64,000 nt of DNA. Source: Caedibacter sp052030685. Lineage in GTDB: Bacteria; Pseudomonadota; Gammaproteobacteria; Francisellales; Francisellaceae. The first letter of the stretch is position 1; each line of letters starts with the position of its first letter. The notes beneath the pieces are model-generated. The model did no database searches. It was not told the origin of the DNA and was given only the letters and a program-made list of their open reading frames with translations. Positions 53,067-62,291 of this stretch are shown here, piece by piece. Made by a program: the position numbers and the translations under genes. The stretch covers positions 1 through 64,000 of the forward strand of contig NZ_JBQAJM010000010.1 in NCBI RefSeq assembly GCF_052030685.1, written 5' to 3'.

Positions 53067-54227
53067 TTAGATATATTCTGTTTTGCTTGGATTAGTGCCA
53101 AGCTCAGGCTTTGGGTTGTCAGCGCAATTATCTAAGAAATTATAGCGATAATAGTGCCCAAAGCGATTATCCATCATTTGCGCCAAAGTGATATCTTCTT
53201 GTTTAGCAAAACCTGCTTTAAAATGCGCTTGTTTTAGTGCAAGGTCAATGGTGACACATAGACCGCATGCTGTTGTTAATTGCAAAGCACTCCACTTTTG
53301 TCCAAAGGCTTCTTGTGAGTGGTATTTCTTAGCAAAATGACGCTCACTATAAACGCCATTAATTGTGCCTTCAACAGAGACATAGACCAAGACCACATCA
53401 TCATCAACGCGTGGAATGGCATTATTAAAGATTTCACACAACAATTCTTGTTTGTCTTTAAGCTTGAGATCATTAATTAAGAAGCGTAATTTCTCACAGT
53501 GTCCTGGATAACGCACACTTTTGTAGTTGATATTACGTACCTTACCTTTGTATGTGTCTTTGAGTGAGCCAATACCACCTGAGGTGTTAAATGCTTCATA
53601 CGTTAGACCATCAATTTTAATTGTCTCAAGATCATCAAGTGGTTCGATCGTGACATTTTTGAAATCCTCAATCGCCTCACATGGCTTCACATATTCATTG
53701 ATCAAGCCTTCGGTTGACCAAGTCAGTGCGTATTGCAGTGGATGACTAATATTAACCGGTAGCGCGCCTACACGCATTTTGACTGTTTCGGCTTCATCAA
53801 AAAGCTTAACAAGATCATTAGTGACAACACTGATAAAGCCAGGCGCCAAACCGCATTGTGGGGCAAAAACTTTGTTACTGTTTTGCGAGAGTGATTCAAC
53901 ATATTTCGTTGTTTCAACATCTTCAGTTAGATCGAAGTAATGGGTATCACAGGCTTTTGCCATTTCAGCCACTTTTTTGGTTAAAAAGTAAGGAAGAGCA
54001 GCTGCCAGAGCCGTGATATTATGTTCTTTGATATATGCCTTAACATTATCTTCCTTTGTAATATCTAATACACAGTGGCTCAAATTATGAGTATGTTTGC
54101 CAAGAGTTAAAGGTTTTCTATCAGCTTGAATATCAGCAATATGCACATGGTAGTCACCGCTTGATGCAAGCATGGCGCCCGTAAGTAAACCTACTCTACC
54201 ACTGCCGAATATAAGTATATTGATCAT
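53067..54227 (-). CDS. lysine 6-dehydrogenase / saccharopine dehydrogenase-like protein
   Basis: The 386-aa protein has an N-terminal Rossmann motif (LIFGSGRVGLLTGAMLA) and the saccharopine dehydrogenase-like lysine dehydrogenase core: LAPGFISVVTNDL, YALTWSTEGLINEYVKP, FNTSGGIGSL, and VRYPGHCEKLRFL. It would make 2-aminoadipate semialdehyde from lysine directly (lysine dehydrogenase) or from saccharopine. No separate lysine-ketoglutarate reductase is present, which favours the direct route. First gene of the four-gene minus operon; 26 bases before the aldehyde dehydrogenase. Confidence 0.75.
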   Translation of the reverse strand: MINILIFGSGRVGLLTGAMLASSGDYHVHIADIQADRKPLTLGKHTHNLSHCVLDITKEDNVKAYIKEHNITALAAALPYFLTKKVAEMAKACDTHYFDLTEDVETTKYVESLSQNSNKVFAPQCGLAPGFISVVTNDLVKLFDEAETVKMRVGALPVNISHPLQYALTWSTEGLINEYVKPCEAIEDFKNVTIEPLDDLETIKIDGLTYEAFNTSGGIGSLKDTYKGKVRNINYKSVRYPGHCEKLRFLINDLKLKDKQELLCEIFNNAIPRVDDDVVLVYVSVEGTINGVYSERHFAKKYHSQEAFGQKWSALQLTTACGLCVTIDLALKQAHFKAGFAKQEDITLAQMMDNRFGHYYRYNFLDNCADNPKPELGTNPSKTEYI

Positions 54228-54459
54228 TAGAATCCTCCATTTTGCTTTTTATTTACGTTGTTTATCTTTAATTTAAGGATAGGCTGTTTTAATTATTTCA
54301 GTTAATAAATTTCATTTAAGCGCATCCGTTTCGCCATAATAGTTATTAATGATACCTAAATGATGAAGTTATTTTACATATTGGCAGTATTGTTGCAATC
54401 AAAATCCAGCAGAATTTAACACGCTTTTTTTCGTAAAAGCTTTTTATTTTCACTATGCT

Positions 54460-56595
54460 ATGAATAGTGTTTGTTATTTGAACTTTTTTATGCATAAACG
54501 TCTGGGTTTTTCTTTGATCACTCTCTTGTCATTGCTTATCACAATACATGGGCTGTGGGTGCTTTATGGCTATGGACAGAAATATCCTGAAAATCAACTA
54601 AATAAAAAAATTATGATCGAGGGTGTTGTTGCTAGTTTGGTTGATCGTGATAAAGCGGTCAGCAAATTCCTATTTGCGACAAAGGATGGTTTGATTCGCT
54701 TGAGTGTTTATCCAAATAAAAATTTAAGACCATGGCAGTTAACGCCGGGTTCGCGTTGGCGCTTACATGTTAAGCTACAAACAGCAAAAGGCTTTAGCAA
54801 TCCGGGTGTTTTTAACTATGCCAATTGGCTGAAACGTCAGCGTATTAAGGCTGTGGGTTATGTTGTTACCACGGAGAAAGCAAAATTTCGTGGGATAGAC
54901 TATGGTTACTTTGTTGAGCGCCTGCGTTATAAAATTGAGCGCATACTGCAAAAAACCATTAAAGATACACAATTAAGGGCACTAGCCAGTGCATTATTAA
55001 TTGGCAATAAAAATGAGCTGACACTTGATGATAAACGCCTTTTTCAGCAAACAGGCACATCACATTTGATTGCGATCTCAGGGCTTCATATTGGAATGAT
55101 TGCGTTATTTGCTTTTTGTCTGTTGCGATTTTTATGGTCATGCTCAGTGCGCTTATGCCAATGGTTGCCAGCGCAAAAGGCGGGATTGATTGCGGCTGCT
55201 ATCAGTGCCTTTAGTTATAGTTTATTAGCTGGTTTTGCTATCCCTACAGAGCGTGCTTTTATCATGGTACTTGTTTTTTCTGTTGGGCTTTTGATCAATC
55301 GCAAGATCAATAGCTTTTATTTATTACTCTTAGCTGGTGTTATTATCGTTCTATGGCAGCCTTTGTCATTGTTTGAACCAGGATTTTGGCTGTCATTTAT
55401 GGCGGTTTTCTTTTTGATTGTCATTAATCGCATCTTATTGTCATTAACTAAATTCAAACGTTACTTATTGATTCAGTTGCTATTGATGGTGCTTTTAATC
55501 CCATTAACTATTTTCTGGTTTCAAGGTTTTAGTATGGTTGGAGTTATTGCCAATTTGGTCGCAATCCCATGGGTAAGTTTCTTAGTTGTGCCAAGTTTAT
55601 TTATTAATCTGATGTTGTCATTGTTTGGTGTCGATTTTTGGTTTATTAGTGCTTATTTGATTAAGCTCCTAGTATTGTGGCTTAATCTCCTACCTGTTGA
55701 GATGTTGTTCTTTTACTGGCATAGCATCTCAACGTTAGCGGTGATTAGTGCAGTCACTGGCTTAACTTTACTGCTTTTCCCTTTGCCATGGTATTTGCGG
55801 ATACTGAGTGTTGTGCTCTTCCTGCCAATTTTTCAAAAGGAGCGTTTAGCTTCAGATGTCGCTTTTAAAATGACAGTACTGGATGTTGGGCAAGGATTGG
55901 CTATTGTTATTCAAACGCCAGAAACCGTTGTCGTCTATGATACAGCAGGCAGTAATGGCAAGAAGTTTGTAATCGCTGAACATACACTCATCCCTTATCT
56001 TAAACACCAAGGTATTCATCATATTGACACTCTCATTATCAGTCACCAAGATAAAGATCATAGTGGTGGCTTAAGTCATGTGATAAATGAATTCACAGTA
56101 ACAAACGTCTTTAGCAATGAGGTAATTGGCGAAGTAAATGCAAAAATTTGTCAAGATGGTTTGCAGTGGCAAGTTCATGCTGTTAGTTTTAAATTTCTCA
56201 CTGCCAATCATCTTAAGGGTAACAATGGCTCATGTGTGTTAAAGGTAAGTTCTAATGATCAATCCGTTTTGTTAACGGGCGATATTTACAAAACAGCGGA
56301 GCGTTATCTTTTTAATAATCATCGTACATTATTGCCATCAACTATTTTGCTTGCACCGCACCATGGAAGTTCAAGCTCATCATCGACAGCTTTTATTGAA
56401 GCAGTGGAACCCAAGTATGTGATTTTTAGCAGTGGCAAGCATGATGGCTTTAAACACCCGCATAGTGAGGTGGTACAAAAGTATCAAGCTGCAGGTATAA
56501 AAATATTAAATACCGCACAAAATGGTGCAATCACAGCTATATTTAAAGATAATGGCGAACTAGTGATAAAAACAAATAAAACTGAAGAAGATTAA
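54460..56595 (+). CDS. comEC: DNA internalization-related competence protein ComEC/Rec2
   Basis: Inner-membrane channel protein for single-strand DNA uptake, 711 aa. N-terminal OB-like DUF4131 domain (residues about 30-165), the Competence domain with HLIAISGLHIGMIALFAF, and many hydrophobic helices. A metallo-beta-lactamase domain follows from about residue 470 (MTVLDVGQGLAIVIQT, ISHQDKDHSGG, LLAPHHGSSSSS). All domains are intact, so the gene looks functional. With the pilins nearby, it suggests natural competence. Divergent from the lysine operon. Confidence 0.93.
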   Translation: MNSVCYLNFFMHKRLGFSLITLLSLLITIHGLWVLYGYGQKYPENQLNKKIMIEGVVASLVDRDKAVSKFLFATKDGLIRLSVYPNKNLRPWQLTPGSRWRLHVKLQTAKGFSNPGVFNYANWLKRQRIKAVGYVVTTEKAKFRGIDYGYFVERLRYKIERILQKTIKDTQLRALASALLIGNKNELTLDDKRLFQQTGTSHLIAISGLHIGMIALFAFCLLRFLWSCSVRLCQWLPAQKAGLIAAAISAFSYSLLAGFAIPTERAFIMVLVFSVGLLINRKINSFYLLLLAGVIIVLWQPLSLFEPGFWLSFMAVFFLIVINRILLSLTKFKRYLLIQLLLMVLLIPLTIFWFQGFSMVGVIANLVAIPWVSFLVVPSLFINLMLSLFGVDFWFISAYLIKLLVLWLNLLPVEMLFFYWHSISTLAVISAVTGLTLLLFPLPWYLRILSVVLFLPIFQKERLASDVAFKMTVLDVGQGLAIVIQTPETVVVYDTAGSNGKKFVIAEHTLIPYLKHQGIHHIDTLIISHQDKDHSGGLSHVINEFTVTNVFSNEVIGEVNAKICQDGLQWQVHAVSFKFLTANHLKGNNGSCVLKVSSNDQSVLLTGDIYKTAERYLFNNHRTLLPSTILLAPHHGSSSSSSTAFIEAVEPKYVIFSSGKHDGFKHPHSEVVQKYQAAGIKILNTAQNGAITAIFKDNGELVIKTNKTEED

Positions 56596-56635
56596 ACAAG
56601 GCAGTAAAGAGAATATTCACTTAAGGCTATCTGTC

Positions 56636-56696
56636 GTACCCTGAGCGTAGTCGAAGGACGAGTATGAGTCGTCAAGGACTTTGCCTTACGCTCAGC
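56636..56696. repeat. REP/BIME-like repeat pair, locus 4
   Basis: GTACCCTGAGCGTAGTCGAAGG (56636-56657) faces TTGCCTTACGCTCAGCG (56681-56697). It is between comEC and the acyltransferase gene. Confidence 0.7.
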
Positions 56697-56783
56697 GCGC
56701 ACATATAGTCGTGTTGATGAGTGAATATTTAGACTGGGCAAAGAAAACTAAAACAAAACTAACAGAAAAAATGGAGAGCACGT

Positions 56784-57698
56784 GTGAAAAGAATATGGCA
56801 TATTGCAGTTGGGGTTATGCTGTTGCTATTGTTGATCATTAATACGATTATTTTTGGGGCGCCAGTGATTATATTGTCATCGTTGAAATTAATCCCGCAA
56901 AAAGCATGGCAAAATGCGATAGGAAAAATGTTAATGTTCTTGGCAACATCATGGATGACGATCAACAACAAGGTGAGCTTATGCCTTTTGCCAACCAAAT
57001 ATGTCGTCAGTGGTTATCAAGATTTTAGTATGTGCAGCTCATATTTGCTTTTAAGCAATCATCAAAGTTGGCTTGATATTGTCGTATTGCAACAAGTGTT
57101 TTTAAATAAAATTCCCTTTGCCAAGTTCTTTATGAAAAAAGAGCTCATCTATGTGCCAATTATTGGTATTGCTTGTTGGGCATTGGATTTCCCATTAATG
57201 AAGCGTTATTCAAAAAACTACCTTAAAAAGCATCCTGAGAAAAAAGGTCAAGATTTGTTAGAGACGAAGCGCGCTTGTCAACGCTTTAAAAATCGCCATG
57301 TGTCAGTTGTTAACTTTGTTGAGGGCACGCGTTTCACGCTAGAAAAGCATGTCAAAGGTGGTAAGCAATTTAAGCATTTATTACAACCAAAGGCAGGAGG
57401 GGTTGCGCTTGCGTTAGATGTCTTGGGTGATAAGATCAAAGGAGTTTTAAATGTAACGATTGTTTATCCTGATAATTCTCCGAGTTTCTGGGATTTTCTA
57501 TGTGGAGTTATTAATCAAGTGCGTATTCATATTGAATTGATTGAGCCCAAGGATATTCCGTATCAAAACTATTATCAAGACGATGCAGCAAAGAGGTTCT
57601 TTCAAGCTTGGATTAATGCACTGTGGCAGAAAAATGATGTCATGATAAGTGAAATATTAGAAGATAAATCACTTAACATTGACCAGACAAAACAGTAA
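56784..57698 (+). CDS. membrane-bound lysophospholipid acyltransferase (YihG/PlsC-like)
   Basis: The 304-aa protein has an N-terminal membrane segment (VGVMLLLLLIINTIIFGAPVIIL) followed by a PlsC acyltransferase domain. Catalytic NHQSWLD is the H-x4-D motif (near residue 93) and VEGTRFT the substrate motif (near 179). It probably acylates the 2-position of a lysophospholipid; E. coli YihG is the closest named relative I recall. A rubredoxin gene follows. Confidence 0.88.
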   Translation: MKRIWHIAVGVMLLLLLIINTIIFGAPVIILSSLKLIPQKAWQNAIGKMLMFLATSWMTINNKVSLCLLPTKYVVSGYQDFSMCSSYLLLSNHQSWLDIVVLQQVFLNKIPFAKFFMKKELIYVPIIGIACWALDFPLMKRYSKNYLKKHPEKKGQDLLETKRACQRFKNRHVSVVNFVEGTRFTLEKHVKGGKQFKHLLQPKAGGVALALDVLGDKIKGVLNVTIVYPDNSPSFWDFLCGVINQVRIHIELIEPKDIPYQNYYQDDAAKRFFQAWINALWQKNDVMISEILEDKSLNIDQTKQ

Positions 57699-57743
57699 GA
57701 TGTGCGCCATAATTTGGACGAACCTACTGTTAAAGGTGTCAGA

Positions 57744-57977
57744 ATGTTAATTAGTAAGCCAAAGAGCCAAGAAAAAGATCAAGAAAAGAGTCAAGAGATG
57801 TCAGAACTAGAATACAAAAGATATATGTGTGTGGTATGTGGTTGGATTTACGACGAAGCTGAAGGTTGGCCAGAAGATGGTATCCATCCAGGAACCAAGT
57901 GGGAAGATGTTCCTGATGACTTTGAGTGCCCTGATTGTGGCGTCGGTAAAGAAGACTTTGAGATGATGGAGATCTAA
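57744..57977 (+). CDS. rubredoxin with a charged N-terminal extension
   Basis: The rubredoxin core starts near residue 22 (YKRYMCVVCGWIYDEAEGWPEDGI) and ends with CPDCGVGKEDFEMME. The two CxxCG knuckles bind one iron. About 20 Lys/Glu/Ser-rich residues precede it. ATG 57744 has AAGG 8 bases upstream. ATG 57789 would give a minimal rubredoxin, but its ribosome site is weaker. Electron carrier for an unknown partner. Its 3' end carries the ribosome site of the next gene. Confidence 0.85.
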   Translation: MLISKPKSQEKDQEKSQEMSELEYKRYMCVVCGWIYDEAEGWPEDGIHPGTKWEDVPDDFECPDCGVGKEDFEMMEI

Positions 57978-57978
57978 C

Positions 57979-58878
57979 ATTATCCATTTTAATAAGCCGA
58001 TCTTCGAGGAAGTTAGCGTTGATGGCTTAGCGTTTATCGTTAAACGCGATGATTTAATTCATCCGCTGTTTTCAGGCAATAAAGCGTATAAACTTTATTG
58101 GCTTGTCAAGTATATCAAGCGAAATCCACACATCAACAAAATCGTATCCCTTGGTGGTGCGCAATCTAACTATATGTTGGCATTAGCGCAATTTTGCGCT
58201 TTGCATCAATTACCATTTGATTATTGGTTAAAACCATTACCTAAGCCACTGAAAAATATGTCATTTGGTAACTACAAAGAGGCATTATCACTTGGAATGG
58301 AGGCTTGTGTTGCTGATCAAGCATTAACTTTAGACAATGTGAAAAATCGCTATAAGAAAGGTGTAGATATATTATTTTTAGCGCAAGGTGGCGCGGATAG
58401 GCGTGCTGAAGAAGGTCTTAAACTATGCGCCCAAGACATTAATGACTGTCTTAAATCACGCAATATAGCTCAGGCAAGCATTGTCATTGCTTCAGGTACG
58501 GGGGTAAGTGCTTTATATTTGCAGCAACATATCGACAAAGCGTATCAAGTTTATACCGTGCCTTGTGTTGGCGATAAGGAATATTTATACGAGCAAATGA
58601 ATGCCCTGTCTCAAGGAGTATTGCGTCTACCAAAAGTATTGTCAGCTTTAAAGAAGTATCACTTTGGGGTTTGTTATCCTGAGCACTTGGCAATGTACTA
58701 TAAACTGAAAGAGCAAACGGGTATTGAGTTTGATTTATTGTATGATCCACTAACATGGCAGGTGATGCTTGCGTATTATCATAAATTACCGCAACCAATT
58801 ATTTATCTACATTGCGGGGGTGTCAGTGGTAATGCAAGTATGCTTAAGCGTTATCATCGTTTGACTGCGAATTTGTGA
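57979..58878 (+). CDS. D-cysteine desulfhydrase / ACC deaminase-like PLP enzyme, apparently starting at ATT
   Basis: Homologous reading extends upstream of the first ATG (58174). The frame from 57979 reads IIHFNKPIFEEV, then FIVKRDDLIHPLFSGNKAYKL and VSLGGAQSNYM, the expected N-terminus with the PLP lysine in SGNKAYKL. No ATG, GTG or TTG occurs in it. GGAG (57968-57971) lies exactly 7 bases before ATT 57979, so an ATT (or ATC 57982) start is the most economical reading. It gives 299 aa, normal for the family; starting at 58174 would lose the PLP lysine. It may release ammonia from D-cysteine or ACC, but the substrate is unproven. Confidence 0.75.
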   Translation: MIHFNKPIFEEVSVDGLAFIVKRDDLIHPLFSGNKAYKLYWLVKYIKRNPHINKIVSLGGAQSNYMLALAQFCALHQLPFDYWLKPLPKPLKNMSFGNYKEALSLGMEACVADQALTLDNVKNRYKKGVDILFLAQGGADRRAEEGLKLCAQDINDCLKSRNIAQASIVIASGTGVSALYLQQHIDKAYQVYTVPCVGDKEYLYEQMNALSQGVLRLPKVLSALKKYHFGVCYPEHLAMYYKLKEQTGIEFDLLYDPLTWQVMLAYYHKLPQPIIYLHCGGVSGNASMLKRYHRLTANL

Positions 58879-59092
58879 TGTAGAACTAAGCAATTCTTGT
58901 TAGTGGCTTATGGCAAATATCGCACATTAGATTAGCTTATTTCGTTTTTTGCTAAATTAAGCTTAAAAAACACTATTTTTTTCGATAACTTACTTGCGCA
59001 AAAAGCAACTGTGGGCTAGCTTTCTAATTACAAAAAGCTCAAAGCGCTTATTGTGCCCCCCAACCAAAATAATTAAAAAGAGGAGAATAACA

Positions 59093-59530
59093 ATGGACAT
59101 TAAACAAATTAAAAAAATGAGAAAGCAAAAAGGTTTCTCGTTAATTGAATTACTGATTGTGATTGCGATTATTGCGATTCTAACCGCGATTGCGATTCCG
59201 ATGTATACTAGTTACACAACTCGCGCAAAAACAGCTGAAGCCTATTCATTTATTGGTTCAGACAAAACGTATGTGGCTGAGCAGATTAACGCTAAAGGAA
59301 TTACGAGCGGTACTATTTCAGGATTAGCGACAACCGGTGGAACCAAGACAGGTAAATATGGTGCGGTAGCATCAAATGCAGCAGGCGTGATCACCTATAC
59401 ATTTGGTGCATCTGCAGGTGATTTAAGTGGTAATACAGTATTCTTTACCCCATCAGTCGGAAGTGCTGGTGTAACTTGGGCATGCTCTTCAACAGGGACT
59501 TACGACTCAGATCCTTGTGATGGTATCTAA
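59093..59530 (+). CDS. type IV major pilin (PilA/PilE type)
   Basis: The 145-aa prepilin has a short basic leader and PilD site (KQKG|FSLIELL, Glu at +5), then IVIAIIAILTAIAIPMY. A glycine- and threonine-rich globular domain follows and ends in a disulfide loop (WACSSTGTYDSDPC). I chose ATG 59093 with AGGAG 8 bases upstream; the frame extends upstream to 58994 without support. An intrinsic terminator follows inside the convergent ligase gene. Confidence 0.94.
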   Translation: MDIKQIKKMRKQKGFSLIELLIVIAIIAILTAIAIPMYTSYTTRAKTAEAYSFIGSDKTYVAEQINAKGITSGTISGLATTGGTKTGKYGAVASNAAGVITYTFGASAGDLSGNTVFFTPSVGSAGVTWACSSTGTYDSDPCDGI

Positions 59531-59532
59531 CT

Positions 59533-60906
59533 TTAAATAGCCGTTTGATATAAAAACGGCAGCGCAAATAATAAAACAATCAAAATAAAACAAAGTGCCA
59601 TCAATACTAGATGGCATTTTTTTTGCGTGTTGTTTTTACTCTCTTGAGAAGCTTTTATAAGTTGTGGCATAAACGATAGTAGAAGCCCCATGGCAAAGAC
59701 TAAGCTAAATTGACTTAATTGTAGTTTGAAGAGGTTACTGACCAATGCATGTGTCACCCCTGCCAACACACTGGCAAAGACAACAAAATATAAAGCCGAT
59801 TGCTTATAATCTTGCATATATTCACAAGCGCGACGAAAAGCGCGTAAACCAACGAGTAAAAAGCAGGCAAGTGCGATAATTCCCCATTGGCAAGCAATGG
59901 TCAGAATAATATTATGCGGATAGTCTTTGAGATAATATAAGGCATTTAACTCACCAACACCCAAGAGTGGATGGTGTGCGGCTAACGCCAATGATTTTGC
60001 CCATAAATCCCAGCGATCTTGATTGGCAAAGATATTGCGTGTGAGAACGGTTTCACCGCCAACGATGCTTTGAATCATATAAAACAGTAGGGTGCCAATA
60101 ATGAGTGCCAAGACTTGCCAACCAAGAAAACGTATCAGTATTTTATGATTTAAAACGCCAAGAATAATCGTAATAACAATATACTCAAGAATTAAAGCGC
60201 GTGAGCTATGCGCGATAACGACAAACCAAAGGGATGCCATGGCAATGAGACTTAATATTTTAAATGCACGGCTATAATTGTGATTTAATAACGGCAAACA
60301 TAAAAGCGGCAAAAACCAACTGGCAAAATGATCAAAAAATCGCGGATTAGCAAAGTTAAATTGACGCAAGAAAAACTCAGGAAAGTTAAACTGTGCGATT
60401 TTTGGTGGGAAATAAAAGTGTGCGAGTAACACATTGAGTATGAGCACAAATAAGTAGCTAATAGCACAAATAATAACAACGCCAATAAGCCAGCGAATAT
60501 GATCTGGGAAGCGACTAAAATAATGTGCTAAGAATAGCACACTAAGTAGCAATGTGATATCAATCGATATGCCTTTAAAGGCAGTGGCAGGATGAAATGC
60601 CAAACTTGCTGAGATAATACCGATACAGAAGAACAATACAATCAAACTTTTAATCCAAGTTGAAAGTGTATGAAATGTCGCTAAAATGCTATTTCGTGCA
60701 TCACGACTGGCGGTAAATAAAATTAAAATCACAATCCAGCAAAAAAGTGCCGTAATCCCACGCCAAACATAGAGCATGACGGTGTTTTCCATTGAGATTT
60801 TCATCATGCCAATCGGATTCCAAAAGACCATAATCAGTCCGATAAGCATCACGCCATAGATAAAGTGCTCAGTGTGATTAGATGAAAGAAGCTTTTTGTT
60901 TAGCAT
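59533..60906 (-). CDS. O-antigen ligase / O-oligosaccharyltransferase-like (Wzy_C) membrane protein
   Basis: The 457-aa protein has about eleven membrane segments and the Wzy_C signature region HHPLLGVGELNALYYLKDYPHNIILTIACQWG near residues 315-346. The large periplasmic loop carries the conserved PHN. It faces the major pilin gene with only 2 bases between stops. Neighbouring PglL/TfpO-type enzymes glycosylate pilin, so a pilin or LPS role is possible; sequence does not decide. Confidence 0.8.
   Translation of the reverse strand: MLNKKLLSSNHTEHFIYGVMLIGLIMVFWNPIGMMKISMENTVMLYVWRGITALFCWIVILILFTASRDARNSILATFHTLSTWIKSLIVLFFCIGIISASLAFHPATAFKGISIDITLLLSVLFLAHYFSRFPDHIRWLIGVVIICAISYLFVLILNVLLAHFYFPPKIAQFNFPEFFLRQFNFANPRFFDHFASWFLPLLCLPLLNHNYSRAFKILSLIAMASLWFVVIAHSSRALILEYIVITIILGVLNHKILIRFLGWQVLALIIGTLLFYMIQSIVGGETVLTRNIFANQDRWDLWAKSLALAAHHPLLGVGELNALYYLKDYPHNIILTIACQWGIIALACFLLVGLRAFRRACEYMQDYKQSALYFVVFASVLAGVTHALVSNLFKLQLSQFSLVFAMGLLLSFMPQLIKASQESKNNTQKKCHLVLMALCFILIVLLFALPFLYQTAI
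59597..59624 (+). terminator. pilin terminator embedded in the opposite gene
   Basis: TGCCATC (59597-59603) pairs with GATGGCA (59610-59616) around AATACTA and is followed by eight T. Reading + strand, it would end the pilin transcript 66 bases after the stop. It lies inside the coding sequence of the minus-strand O-antigen-ligase-like gene. Confidence 0.85.
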
Positions 60907-60960
60907 ATTGCGATTTCCTGTCGTATGTTCCTACTTGTTGTTACTTATCTTAATTGTGTA

Positions 60961-61032
60961 AGCGTTGGCTGAGCGTAAGTCGAAGCCTTTTATGTTTCTA
61001 AATGTACCCTTCGACTTACGCTCAGGGTACGG
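60961..61032. repeat. REP/BIME-like repeat pair, locus 5
   Basis: GGCTGAGCGTAAGTCGAAGCC (60966-60986) and CCCTTCGACTTACGCTCAGGG (61007-61027) face each other. They lie between convergent-side neighbours on the minus strand, near the 3' end of the DUF2062 gene. Confidence 0.8.
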
Positions 61033-61037
61033 TTATT

Positions 61038-61526
61038 TTAGTTATGTTTTTTATTTTTGGGTTTAAACAAAGCAAATCCAAACCAACTAATGCTTGCCAA
61101 AATAATCCCAAGGATCAAGCCGATAATGACACATCCTGTTATCAGTGGCATAAAAATACTATGGATATGCGTAATCATCTGATGCCAAGCAAAGTTATCC
61201 TCATGAAAAAGTGGCGTTTTATTTAGCATAAAGCAACCAAATAAATACGCGCCATACATCATCGGTAACATGGTGATCGGGTTACTAATCCACACCAGAG
61301 CAACAGCAATGATCAAGTTAGCACGTAGAAAAAGTGCCAAAATGGCTGCAGGCACCATTTGAAATGGCATTGGCATCATACACATAAAGCCACCAATAAC
61401 ACAGGCTTTGCTAACACTGCTTTTATCAAATTGCCATAAGAAATTATGATGCATGTGTTTGTGTAAAAAGCGCAACCATTTATGTTCTTTTAATTCCTCT
61501 TTACTAGGCAGCCATTTGCGCTTCAC
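61038..61526 (-). CDS. DUF2062-family membrane protein, 162 aa
   Basis: Small membrane protein. The N-terminal basic stretch (KEHKWLRFLHKHMHHNFLWQF) is followed by GGFMCMMPMPFQMVPAAILALFLRANLIIAVALVWISNPITM, a DUF2062 signature. Three or four hydrophobic segments are predicted, and it ends in a Lys-rich tail. Function unknown in the family. Confidence 0.85.
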   Translation of the reverse strand: MKRKWLPSKEELKEHKWLRFLHKHMHHNFLWQFDKSSVSKACVIGGFMCMMPMPFQMVPAAILALFLRANLIIAVALVWISNPITMLPMMYGAYLFGCFMLNKTPLFHEDNFAWHQMITHIHSIFMPLITGCVIIGLILGIILASISWFGFALFKPKNKKHN

Positions 61527-61766
61527 GATTTATTTCCATTATTCATAAACTTTGGAAATCATAGCAAAAAGTGATTATAAAAGCTGTTGGACACTGGCAA
61601 AAAAATAAAAAATCTCTCCGTCATGCCAAGATGTCTTTAGTGCAAAAAATCTTGCTTAAAATGACTTTTTTGTGTATTTTGTTTTGGTTTTTTGAAGTGG
61701 ATCATGCAAGGTTATGATCGTGTTGTGGGTCTATGTGTTAAACATATTAACGTAATGTAGAGAAAA

Positions 61767-62291
61767 ATGATTATTACTCAAAATGTTTTCTTGATTGGGC
61801 CAGTAGGTGCTGGCAAGAGTACAATAGGTCGTCAACTAGCAAATGAGCTTAAGCTTGACTTTGTTGACTCTGATCGTGAGATTGAACAACGTTGCGGCGT
61901 TGATATTGATTGGATTTTTGATATTGAAGGCGAAGAAGGCTTTAGAAAAAGAGAGCAAGAGGTGCTCGGTGATTTAGCGACTCGTCAGGGTATTGTTTTG
62001 GCTACTGGAGGGGGTGCGATTATTCTGCCTGAGAACAGAACGCTTCTGTCATCACGTGGCAAAGTGGTTTATTTGCAAGCCTCAATTGAGCAGCAATTAG
62101 AGCGTACAGCCAAAGATAAAAAGCGTCCATTATTACAAGTTGATGATAAAGAAGCGCAATTGAAAAAATTAATGGCAGAGCGTGAGCCATTATATCGAGA
62201 GATTGCCGATATTACCATTGAGACAAGTGAAACGACGGTACGCAATGTAGTGCAAAAAATCACAAATCTATTAATGGAAGAGGCGGTTTGA
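61767..62291 (+). CDS. aroK: shikimate kinase
   Basis: The 174-aa kinase makes shikimate 3-phosphate. P-loop GPVGAGKST is at about residues 11-19, DSDREIE the Walker-B-like motif near 34-40, GGGAIIL near 80, and KKRPLLQ in the lid. AroK-type length. Its TGA overlaps the aroB start by 4 bases, coupling translation. The pilMNOPQ genes often found upstream of aroK are not here; 61527-61766 has no gene. Confidence 0.95.
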   Translation: MIITQNVFLIGPVGAGKSTIGRQLANELKLDFVDSDREIEQRCGVDIDWIFDIEGEEGFRKREQEVLGDLATRQGIVLATGGGAIILPENRTLLSSRGKVVYLQASIEQQLERTAKDKKRPLLQVDDKEAQLKKLMAEREPLYREIADITIETSETTVRNVVQKITNLLMEEAV

